Below are positions 28,512-35,780 of a stretch of 64,000 nucleotides of DNA, one piece after another. The stretch is taken from contig NZ_FYDO01000032.1 of assembly GCF_900187615.1 (NCBI RefSeq), positions 1 through 64,000 on the forward strand, given 5' to 3'. Numbering within the stretch: the first letter of the stretch is position 1; the number at the start of each line of letters is the position of its first letter. The notes beneath the pieces are model-generated. The model was not told the DNA's origin, searched no databases, and saw only the letters and a program-made list of their open reading frames with translations. The position numbers were made by a program, and so were the translations under genes. The DNA is from Pseudomonas sp. Irchel s3f7 (GTDB taxonomy: Bacteria; Pseudomonadota; Gammaproteobacteria; Pseudomonadales; Pseudomonadaceae).

Positions 28512-28762
28512 GACGGGATAGTCTGCGGACGTCGCTGGCCATTCAGCGATCGGGCTTGGAAACCCGTCGGATCAAAAGCGCAGCAGTATCTACCACTACT
28601 CCAGTCGTTTTTTACGACTGCGAGGCTGTGTTATGGCAGCTGTGCGTGGGACGCTTTCGGGCGTGCCGGTTTCCTTGATCCCCGGTTTTCCAACCCGCGT
28701 ACAGCTGCCACCCATTCGCTTGGAAACGAACGTGGCGGCTCCTTGGATTAAGGAGTTACATA
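28512..28762 (+). ncRNA. Structured 5' leader of the DUF6124 gene (candidate cis-regulatory RNA)
   Basis: A chain of stems precedes the ATG at 28763. (1) GACGGG 28512-28517 with CCCGTC 28563-28568, enclosing TCGCTG/CAGCGA (28532-28549); an alternative is CGGG/CCCG (28551-28566). (2) CAGTCGT/ACGACTG (28602-28620). (3) A 17-bp stem, 28634-28650 with 28694-28710 (two G-U pairs), closing a three-way junction with hairpins 28651-28664 and 28666-28685. (4) GCCAC 28707-28711 with GTGGC 28732-28736 plus TTCG/CGAA, which cannot coexist with the end of stem 3. (5) CTCCTT/AAGGAG (28739-28755), hiding the Shine-Dalgarno. GCTTGGAAAC appears twice in loops, and loop 5 is GGATT. Confidence 0.65.
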
Positions 28763-29071
28763 ATGAGCAAACCCATCTCGTCCGATCCTTCAGAACTCAA
28801 AACCGTCGGCTTCACCCCCTTTCTGTATCTCTCGGACCAACCACTATTCCACGTCTGCCGCGACGTCCCCATCGCCGACGCTCTGGCCCAAGCCTCCGAC
28901 CTGCTGTTCCTCGCCAAGTCCCTCACCGTGGACGCCGCCTACGCTCAAAACTCCGACCGTCATGCCTGGGCCGCGCATTACCTGACGACGATGAGCAAAG
29001 CGGTGATTGATGATGTGGTGAAGGTGCTGACGCGCAAACCGGCGCAAACGAGAGCGCAGGCAGATCAGTAA
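28763..29071 (+). CDS. Small DUF6124 (DUF3077-like) family protein
   Basis: 102 aa, soluble, no signal peptide or membrane segment. It resembles a family of about 100-residue proteins frequent in Pseudomonas, with the core FHVCRDVPIADALAQASDLLFLAKSLTVDAA. No enzyme motif is visible and the function is unknown. The ATG is preceded by AAGGAG at 7 nt, but that site is folded into a hairpin, and a long structured leader lies upstream. The gene converges with the M41-like gene and seems to form its own transcription unit. Confidence 0.8.
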   Translation: MSKPISSDPSELKTVGFTPFLYLSDQPLFHVCRDVPIADALAQASDLLFLAKSLTVDAAYAQNSDRHAWAAHYLTTMSKAVIDDVVKVLTRKPAQTRAQADQ

Positions 29072-29166
29072 AACAAACAGAGCCTGAAAATTCCCAAACA
29101 GGGACCGAGCGTTCCCTTTTTGGGACTGATTAGCGCCAGATGCTTCGGTTCTTCAGTTCAATCACA

Positions 29167-29805
29167 TCATGAAGGCATGGCCTGCACGGCCAACCGCCGT
29201 TCCAGCATTGGCCCCGTCAGCATGCCCTGATACGTATCCGCCGGCCGTCCCCACTGCTCAACGAGCGTCATGCCGTCGACCAATGTCGCCGCCAATTCGG
29301 CAATCGTCTCGGCCTGATCTTCTATGATTTTTTGAGTCCGAAGCCACAGCCGATCTGTCATCTCTTTAAGCTCCGCCGCGATCCGCTCAACCGACGCAGG
29401 ATCAGTGTCCGGGTAGACGATATTTCGCAGCAGATGCTGAAGCTCCCTGACCTTTGCGTAATCCTGCTCCGCGCCCTGCTCGCCTTTGAGGATGGCGGTG
29501 GCTTTGCGCTTGTCGACGCGTTTGGCGGCTGAGGGTTTTGAGGGCAGGGTTTGCGCCATAGCGCCAGCCAGGAGCACCATCATTCGGGCTTCCAGATGTT
29601 CCTTCATGGCTTCCATCGACGAAATGGGGCGCACCAGGGTAATGGTCGCCCCTCCGTAGTGGCGCAGATCCTTGGTCACCGTCAAGGTCACACCCCCCGT
29701 GGCAAAGCCCAGGGCGCGGGCCACGACGTAGTGGCCCATTTCGTGATGGGCGATTTGCAATGCACGCTCGCGTACTGCGGGAGGCAGCTTCCTCGTCATG
29801 TCCAT
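29167..29805 (-). CDS. Stand-alone M41 (FtsH protease domain)-like metallopeptidase
   Basis: 212 aa from ATG 29805; the frame is open farther upstream but that part crosses REP sequence and gcd and looks non-coding. HEMGH at residues 21-25 is a zinc-protease HExxH. The following order (ARMMVLLAGAMAQTL, then GAEQDYAKVRELQHLLR with Asp115) parallels the FtsH protease domain, in which an Asp after the LLGGRAAEE segment is the third zinc ligand. There is no AAA+ ATPase and no membrane helix. Substrate unknown. It lies between two REP copies and a convergent DUF6124 gene. Confidence 0.7.
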   Translation of the reverse strand: MDMTRKLPPAVRERALQIAHHEMGHYVVARALGFATGGVTLTVTKDLRHYGGATITLVRPISSMEAMKEHLEARMMVLLAGAMAQTLPSKPSAAKRVDKRKATAILKGEQGAEQDYAKVRELQHLLRNIVYPDTDPASVERIAAELKEMTDRLWLRTQKIIEDQAETIAELAATLVDGMTLVEQWGRPADTYQGMLTGPMLERRLAVQAMPS

Positions 29806-29861
29806 CGCATCTGAACCTTCGTTCCAGCATTCGACTACGAGTAACTCTAGCGCCCCGCGCA

Positions 29862-29962
29862 CTGTAGGAGCGAGCTTGCTCGCGATGAACTCAAGAACGA
29901 CGCGTTTATTCTGCAAGTACGCGTTATCGTTAACGTCCATCGCGAGCAGGCTCGCTCCTACG
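29862..29962. repeat. Inverted REP pair (BIME) overlapping the gcd 3' end
   Basis: CTGTAGGAGCGAGCTTGCTC plus GCGAT (29862-29886) and its inverted copy (29939-29962). The outer copy supplies the TAG stop codon of gcd. Confidence 0.9.
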
Positions 29963-32318
29963 GTAAAGCGTAAGCAATCACATAATCCCCACGATCCGTC
30001 GACTGACGCGCGCCGCCCACCGTCAGCAGGATGTACTGCTTGCCGGTTTTCGGTGAAACGTAGGTCATCGGCCCGGACTGGCTGCCCACTGGCAGGCGCG
30101 ATTTCCAGATTTCGTTGCCGTTGCCGGTGTCGAAGGCGCGCAGGTAGAAGTCCTGGGTGCCGGCGAAGAACAGCAGGCCCGACTGGGTGGCGAGCGATGC
30201 GCCGAGGGTCGGCATGCCGATCGGAATTGGCAGGTGCATGCGGATGCCCATCGGGCCGGTGTCTTGCACGGTGCCGACCGGGACTTGCCACATCAGTTTG
30301 TGGGTCTTGAGGTCGATGGCCGACATGGTGCCGAACGGTGGTTTCTGGCACGGAATGCCAACTGCCGAGAGGAAGCGTTCGCGCATGGCGCCGAACGGCG
30401 TGCCTTCCTGCGGGGCCACGCCCATTTCGATACCGCTGGCCCCGGCGCCGATCTTGTCACGCGGGATCATGTAGTTGGCCAGGCCCAGGCGCATGTCGTT
30501 GACGAACATGTAGTTAGTGTTCGGATCAACCGAGACGCTGCCCCAGTTCATGCCGCCCAGCGAGCCCGGGAATTGCAGGGCGCGGTCCATGCCTGGCGGG
30601 GTGTAGACGCCTTCGTGGCGCATGCCTTTGAACTGGATGCGGCACATCAATTGGTCGAACGGTGTGGCGCCCCACATGTCGGACTCGGTCAGGGTTTTGT
30701 TGCCGATGGACGGCATGTCGACAGAGAACGGCTGGGTCGGCGAGTAGTGTTCGCCGGGCACATGGCCCTGCGGCACCGGACGCTCTTCAACCCGAGCGAT
30801 CGGCACGCCGGTCTCACGGTTGAGCAGGAAGATCTCGCCTTGCTTGGTGACTTGCGCCAGCGCAGGCTGGGTGCCGCCCTTGTCGTCGGGCACGTCGTAC
30901 AGCAGCGGTTGGGCAGGCAGGTCGAAATCCCACAGATCGTTGTGGGTGGTCTGGAAATGCCAGCGCACTTGGCCGGTTTTCACGTCGATGGCAACGACGG
31001 AGGAGTTCCACTTGTTGTCCATTTCGGTGCGCTGACCGCCGAAGAAATCCGGTGTGGCGTTACCGGTTGGCAGGTACACCAGACCGAGATTGGCGTCGTA
31101 GGACATGGCCGACCACACGTTCGGCGTACCACGGGTATACGTCTCACCGGCCGGAGGGCGTTTGGTGGTGTTCGGGTTACCCGGATCCCACGCCCAGACC
31201 AGTTCACCAGTGCGCACGTCGTAGGCACGCACCACGCCCGGCGGCTCGCCAGTGGAATAGTTATCGGCCACGCGGCCACCGACGATCACTACGTCACCCG
31301 CAACCAATGGGGTCGAGGTTTGCTGGTAGTAACCGGGCTTCACTTCGCCCATGTCAGTAGTCAGATCGACGGTGCCTTTATTGCCGAACTCTTCGCAGGG
31401 CTTGCCGGTTTCAGCGTTGATGGCGATCAGGCGCGCATCGCCGGTCGGCAGAAACAGACGTTTCGTACAGGCTGTAGGCTGATTGTCTGAAGACGCCGGG
31501 GTTTCGGAATAGCCCAGGCCACGGCAGCGCTGCCAGTTGGGCGCGGTGCCTTGCGGGTCGAACTTCCAGCGTTGGGTGCCGGTGTCGGCATCGAGGGCGA
31601 AGACTTTGCCGTAGGCGGTGCAGGTGTAGACCGTGTCACCGATTTGCAGCGGGGTGTTCTGGTCTTCGGCGCCAGCGCCGGTGCTCTGCGGAATGTCGCC
31701 GGTGCGGAAGGTCCACGCGACCTGCAACTTGTCGATGTTGCCCTTGTTGATCTGGTCCAGCGCGGCGAAGCGGTTGCCAGCGGTGGTGTTGCCCCAATGG
31801 GCCCAGTCTTTCTGTTCGGTGCCCGGAGCAACCGGCGTTACCGCAGGCACAGTGGCGTTTTTAACCACGTGGGTCGGCACGAACATGTAGGCCAAGGTCG
31901 CAACGACGCCAACACCCAGAATGCCCGCCAAGCCGTAAGCGCCACGCCCGCCGCTCGCGCCCGAAGCGCGGACCAGGGTCGGATAGATCAACGCCACCAC
32001 CAGACCGATGACGGCAAACGTCAGCACCCGCGAGACCAGCGGCCAGTATTCAAAACCGGTGTCCCAAACAGCCCAGATCGCCGTGAGAATCAACGCGACA
32101 CCGTACAGCCAGGCACCGAGCTGCCTACGCCGGGCAATCATCAGCCCGGACGCCAGCATCGCCAGGCCCATCAGCAGGAAATACCAGCTACCACCCAGCG
32201 CGATCAGGTAACCACCGCCACCGACCAGACCGAGCCCGATCAGTGCAATCAACACACCCAGCCCCGCCAGCACCCATTTGCTGCCGGCGGCAGCCCCAGA
32301 ATTTTTCATGTCGGACAT
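29958..32318 (-). CDS. gcd: Membrane-bound PQQ-dependent glucose dehydrogenase
   Basis: 786 aa from ATG 32318 (upstream in-frame ATG 32327 and TTG 32336 are also possible). About 150 N-terminal residues contain five hydrophobic helices that hold the enzyme in the inner membrane; the rest is a periplasmic eight-bladed quinoprotein propeller, with WAHWGNTTAGNRFAALDQIN, ETPASSDNQPTACTKRLFLPTGD and YVSPKTGKQYILLTVGG among its blade motifs. It oxidises glucose to gluconate and passes electrons to ubiquinone; gluconic acid dissolves mineral phosphate. Its cofactor is made by the pqq cluster 3.4 kb away. The stop codon is inside a REP. Confidence 0.93.
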   Translation of the reverse strand: MSDMKNSGAAAGSKWVLAGLGVLIALIGLGLVGGGGYLIALGGSWYFLLMGLAMLASGLMIARRRQLGAWLYGVALILTAIWAVWDTGFEYWPLVSRVLTFAVIGLVVALIYPTLVRASGASGGRGAYGLAGILGVGVVATLAYMFVPTHVVKNATVPAVTPVAPGTEQKDWAHWGNTTAGNRFAALDQINKGNIDKLQVAWTFRTGDIPQSTGAGAEDQNTPLQIGDTVYTCTAYGKVFALDADTGTQRWKFDPQGTAPNWQRCRGLGYSETPASSDNQPTACTKRLFLPTGDARLIAINAETGKPCEEFGNKGTVDLTTDMGEVKPGYYQQTSTPLVAGDVVIVGGRVADNYSTGEPPGVVRAYDVRTGELVWAWDPGNPNTTKRPPAGETYTRGTPNVWSAMSYDANLGLVYLPTGNATPDFFGGQRTEMDNKWNSSVVAIDVKTGQVRWHFQTTHNDLWDFDLPAQPLLYDVPDDKGGTQPALAQVTKQGEIFLLNRETGVPIARVEERPVPQGHVPGEHYSPTQPFSVDMPSIGNKTLTESDMWGATPFDQLMCRIQFKGMRHEGVYTPPGMDRALQFPGSLGGMNWGSVSVDPNTNYMFVNDMRLGLANYMIPRDKIGAGASGIEMGVAPQEGTPFGAMRERFLSAVGIPCQKPPFGTMSAIDLKTHKLMWQVPVGTVQDTGPMGIRMHLPIPIGMPTLGASLATQSGLLFFAGTQDFYLRAFDTGNGNEIWKSRLPVGSQSGPMTYVSPKTGKQYILLTVGGARQSTDRGDYVIAYALP

Positions 32319-32350
32319 TTTCCCCATTTGTGACAAGGGCGGAATAATGT

Positions 32351-32360
32351 ACTAGCTAGT
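32351..32360. promoter_or_regulatory. Palindrome ACTAGCTAGT upstream of gcd
   Basis: A perfect 10-bp palindrome 33 nt before the gcd start, in the 160-nt gcd/lrp divergent gap, within the larger near-symmetrical GTACTAGCTAGTTAC. It has the shape of a dimeric repressor site. No regulator is identified. Confidence 0.35.
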
Positions 32361-32494
32361 TACTTATGGCAATTTGTCGCAGCTGGAAATGTCATGAACG
32401 GTACTGAGGCCAGATCAAGGATCCGTCGCGAGCGTCGTACAGAAACTGCCTGTAACATGCTTGCGCACTGATCCATGCCGCTGGAGATAACCCT

Positions 32495-32956
32495 TTGCCT
32501 GACACTCGCACACCCGTTCTCGATGAAATCGACCGCCAGTTGATTGCCGCCCTGCAGATCAACGCCCGCGAGAGCGTGGCCATGCTCGCCCGGCAATTGG
32601 GCATTGCCCGCACCACGGTGACTTCACGCCTGGCGCGCTTGGAAAAGGCCAAGGTAATCACTGGTTATGGTGTGCGTCTTGGACAGAGGGTGGTGGATGG
32701 CGGGTTGCAGGCATATGTGGGGATTACAGTGCAACCGCGTTCGGGCAAGGAGGTGTTGCGGCGGTTGAGTGCTATGGCGCAGGTGCAGCAGTTGTGTGCT
32801 GTGAGTGGCGAATTTGATTATGTGGCGTGGTTGCGCACCGATTCGCCGGAGCAGCTGGATCAGTTGCTGGATCAGATTGGCAGCGTGGATGGGGTGGAGA
32901 AGACCACGACGTCGATCATCTTGAGTAGCAAGATTGATCGGGGGCAGCCGGTTTAA
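32495..32956 (+). CDS. Lrp/AsnC family transcriptional regulator
   Basis: 153 aa, TTG start with CTGGAG about 8 nt upstream. N-terminal winged HTH (DEIDRQLIAALQINARESVAMLARQLGIARTTVTSRLARLEK) and a C-terminal RAM/AsnC ligand domain ending in TTTSIILSSKID. Such regulators often sense an amino acid and act on neighbours. Here it is followed, across a REP pair, by the lysine catabolic genes davB-davA and is divergent from gcd, so control of lysine use is a plausible inference. Confidence 0.85.
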   Translation: MPDTRTPVLDEIDRQLIAALQINARESVAMLARQLGIARTTVTSRLARLEKAKVITGYGVRLGQRVVDGGLQAYVGITVQPRSGKEVLRRLSAMAQVQQLCAVSGEFDYVAWLRTDSPEQLDQLLDQIGSVDGVEKTTTSIILSSKIDRGQPV

Positions 32957-32998
32957 GTTTTTCCGGTGGTTTTAGGTGCCTGACAGGCTAGCAAAGAC

Positions 32999-33084
32999 CT
33001 GTAGGAGCTGGCTTGCCGGCGAAGGCGTCCGGATCTTCAATACAAAATTCCACGGCCTCTTCGCTGGCAAGCCAGCTCCTACAG
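32999..33084. repeat. Inverted REP pair (GGAGCTGGCTTGCC class)
   Basis: CTGTAGGAGCTGGCTTGCCG GCGAAG (from 32999) and the inverted CTTCGCTGGCAAGCCAGCTC CTACAG (ending 33084), separated by about 35 nt. Lies between the Lrp gene and davB. Confidence 0.9.
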
Positions 33085-33196
33085 TGGTCAGTGTGCGCAG
33101 TAACATTGTCAGAATGACCTGATAAATGGCAAAACGACGACACTTTGCGTCTTATTAACGTGTTCTGTGCTCTCTAGAATGGCTGGCATCTTTTCC

Positions 33197-33202
33197 TATA
33201 CT
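33197..33202 (+). promoter_or_regulatory. Possible davBA -10 (TATACT)
   Basis: CCTATACTC around 33195-33203, 41 nt before the davB ATG. It matches sigma-70 TATACT and also the RpoS-type CTATACT. No firm -35. Confidence 0.4.
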
Positions 33203-33242
33203 CAGATGCGCATTCCGCGTCGGGTCGCCAGCAAGGTCAGCC

Positions 33243-34925
33243 ATGAACAAGAACAATCGCCATCCTGCAGACGGTAAGAAACCAATCACCATTTTCGGCC
33301 CCGACTTTCCTTTCGCCTTCGACGACTGGATCGAACACCCGGCCGGTTTGGGCAGCATTCCCGAGCACAATCACGGTGCCGAAGTGGCGATTGTCGGTGG
33401 CGGGATCGCCGGTCTGGTGGCGGCGTATGAGCTGATGAAACTGGGCCTGAAACCGGTCGTCTACGAAGCCTCGAAAATGGGCGGCCGTCTTCGCTCTCAG
33501 GCGTTCAATGGCGCCGAAGGCATTGTTGCCGAACTGGGCGGGATGCGTTTCCCGGTATCGTCCACCGCGTTCTATCACTACGTCGACAAACTGGGTCTGG
33601 AAACCAAGCCTTTCCCTAACCCGCTGACGCCCGCGTCGGGCAGCACGGTGATCGACCTCGAAGGCCAGACCCATTACGCACAGAAGCTGTCGGATCTTCC
33701 TGCGCTGTTCCAGGAAGTGGCTGACGCCTGGGCTGATGCGCTAGAAGCCGGTTCGCAGTTTGCCGATATCCAGCAAGCCATTCGCGACCGCGATGTGCCA
33801 CGCCTGAAAGAGCTGTGGAACACCCTGGTGCCGCTGTGGGACGACCGCACCTTCTACGATTTCGTCGCCACCTCCAAAGCGTTCGCCAAGCTCTCGTTCC
33901 ATCACCGCGAAGTGTTCGGCCAGGTCGGTTTCGGTACCGGCGGCTGGGACTCGGACTTCCCGAACTCGATGCTGGAAATTTTCCGCGTGGTGATGACCAA
34001 CTGCGACGATCACCAGCACCTGGTGGTCGGTGGCGTGGAACAGGTTCCGCAGGGCATCTGGCGTCATGTGCCGGAACGTTGCGCGCATTGGCCAGCGGGC
34101 ACCAGCCTCAGCTCGTTGCACAACGGCGCACCACGCACTGGCGTGAAGAAGATTTCCCACGCGCCGGGTGGCCGTTTCGCCGTCACCGACAACTGGGGCG
34201 ACACCCGCGAATACGCCGCCGTGCTGACCACCTGCCAGAGCTGGTTGCTGACCACCCAGATCGAATGCGACGAAACCCTGTTTTCGCAAAAGATGTGGAT
34301 GGCTTTGGACCGCACTCGCTACATGCAGTCGTCGAAGACTTTCGTGATGGTCGACCGCCCGTTCTGGAAGGATAAAGATCCAGAAACCGGCCGCGACCTG
34401 ATGAGCATGACCCTCACCGATCGCCTGACCCGTGGCACCTATCTGTTCGACAACGGCGACGACAAACCCGGCGTGATTTGCCTGTCGTACTCGTGGATGA
34501 GCGACGCGCTGAAAATGCTGCCGCAGCCGGTGGAAAAACGCGTGAAGCTGGCGCTGGATGCGTTGAAGAAGATCTACCCGAAAGTCGACATCGCCGCGCG
34601 CATCATCGGCGACCCGATCACCGTTTCGTGGGAAGCCGACCCGCATTTCCTCGGCGCGTTCAAAGGCGCCCTGCCCGGCCACTACCGCTACAACCAGCGC
34701 ATGTACGCGCACTTCATGCAGGACGACATGCCAGCCGAGCAGCGCGGGATCTTCATCGCCGGTGACGACGTTTCGTGGACACCGGCCTGGGTTGAGGGCG
34801 CGGTACAGACGTCGCTCAACGCGGTGTGGGGCATCATGAAACATTTCGGCGGTGCAACTCACGCCGAGAATCCGGGTCCAGGAGATGTGTTCAACGAGAT
34901 CGGACCGATCGCCCTGCCCGAGTAA
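33243..34925 (+). CDS. davB: DavB, lysine 2-monooxygenase (FAD)
   Basis: 560 aa, the same length and nearly the same opening (ADGKKPITIFGPDFPFAFDD) as the P. putida enzyme as I remember it. Dinucleotide fold VAIVGGGIAGLVAAYE (glycines at 52-57) with EAS at the end of the second strand, GGRLRS, and a C-terminal FAD motif IFIAGDDVSWTPAWVEGAVQ. It decarboxylates and oxidises L-lysine to 5-aminovaleramide with O2. It belongs to the IaaM-like amine oxidase group, so tryptophan monooxygenase is the main alternative, but the davA partner 12 nt downstream favours lysine. Confidence 0.92.
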   Translation: MNKNNRHPADGKKPITIFGPDFPFAFDDWIEHPAGLGSIPEHNHGAEVAIVGGGIAGLVAAYELMKLGLKPVVYEASKMGGRLRSQAFNGAEGIVAELGGMRFPVSSTAFYHYVDKLGLETKPFPNPLTPASGSTVIDLEGQTHYAQKLSDLPALFQEVADAWADALEAGSQFADIQQAIRDRDVPRLKELWNTLVPLWDDRTFYDFVATSKAFAKLSFHHREVFGQVGFGTGGWDSDFPNSMLEIFRVVMTNCDDHQHLVVGGVEQVPQGIWRHVPERCAHWPAGTSLSSLHNGAPRTGVKKISHAPGGRFAVTDNWGDTREYAAVLTTCQSWLLTTQIECDETLFSQKMWMALDRTRYMQSSKTFVMVDRPFWKDKDPETGRDLMSMTLTDRLTRGTYLFDNGDDKPGVICLSYSWMSDALKMLPQPVEKRVKLALDALKKIYPKVDIAARIIGDPITVSWEADPHFLGAFKGALPGHYRYNQRMYAHFMQDDMPAEQRGIFIAGDDVSWTPAWVEGAVQTSLNAVWGIMKHFGGATHAENPGPGDVFNEIGPIALPE

Positions 34926-34937
34926 GAGGAATCCGAA

Positions 34938-35732
34938 ATGCGCGTAGCCCTTTACCAATGTCCACCGCTGCCGCTGGATGTCGCCGGCAACCTGCACCGC
35001 TTGCAGCAGCTTGTGCTGGAGGCAAAAGGCGCCGATCTGTTGGTGCTGCCGGAAATGTTCCTGACCGGCTACAACATCGGCGTCGATGCCGTCAGCGTGC
35101 TGGCGCAGGTGCACAACGGTGAATCGGCGCAGCAGATTGCGCGTATTGCAAAGGCTGCCGGGATCGCCATTTTGTATGGCTACCCCGAGCGCACCGAGGA
35201 CGGGCAGATCTACAACGCCGTGCAGCTGATAGACGCTAATGGCGAGCGCGTCTGCAACTACCGCAAGACCCATCTGTTCGGCGATCTGGATCACTCGATG
35301 TTCAGCGCCGGTTCCGACGATTTTCCCATCGTTGAACTCAATGGCTGGAAGCTCGGCTTCCTGATCTGCTACGACCTGGAATTTCCGGAGAACGCCCGAC
35401 GTCTGGCCCTGGCCGGTGCAGAGCTGATTCTGGTGCCGACCGCGAACATGATTCCGTTCGATTTCGTCGCCGATGTCACCGTGCGCGCCCGCGCCTTCGA
35501 AAACCAATGCTATGTGGCCTACGCCAACTACTGCGGTACAGAAGGCGACATCCACTACTGCGGCCAGAGCAGCATCGCTGCGCCGGATGGCAGCCGCATT
35601 GCCCAGGCCGGATTGGATGAGGCACTGATCGTCGCAGAGCTGAATCGACAGCTGATGATCGATTCCCGTGCCGCCAATCGCTACCTGATTGATCGTCGTC
35701 CCGAGCTTTACGGCGACCTGAACAAGCGCTAG
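34938..35732 (+). CDS. davA: DavA, 5-aminovaleramide amidohydrolase
   Basis: 264 aa nitrilase-superfamily amidase. Catalytic triad visible: Glu39 (LPEMFLTGYN), Lys110 (NYRKTHLFG) and Cys144 (LICYDLEFPENARR). It hydrolyses 5-aminovaleramide to 5-aminovalerate and ammonia, the second step of the delta-aminovalerate route of lysine breakdown. Preceded by AGAGGAA and separated from davB by 12 nt. The later genes davT and davD are not in the window. Confidence 0.92.
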   Translation: MRVALYQCPPLPLDVAGNLHRLQQLVLEAKGADLLVLPEMFLTGYNIGVDAVSVLAQVHNGESAQQIARIAKAAGIAILYGYPERTEDGQIYNAVQLIDANGERVCNYRKTHLFGDLDHSMFSAGSDDFPIVELNGWKLGFLICYDLEFPENARRLALAGAELILVPTANMIPFDFVADVTVRARAFENQCYVAYANYCGTEGDIHYCGQSSIAAPDGSRIAQAGLDEALIVAELNRQLMIDSRAANRYLIDRRPELYGDLNKR

Positions 35733-35780
35733 CCCACCGTAATCCGCTAGCATTGGCACTTCACTGTTCTGGAAGTGCCC

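Noticed and set aside
28633..29010. 125-codon frame starting in the DUF6124 leader
   Set aside because: Its first part follows RNA stems and the rest is out of frame with the well-supported DUF6124 gene.
28282..29200. tRNA-anchored genomic island
   Set aside because: Unusual genes follow the tRNA, but no integrase is present and I saw no direct repeat of the tRNA 3' end downstream.
29806..30351. N-terminal extension of the M41-like frame to 394 codons
   Set aside because: It runs through a REP pair and antisense to gcd, and is rich in His/Arg/Pro; the zinc-protease-like domain begins only at ATG 29805.
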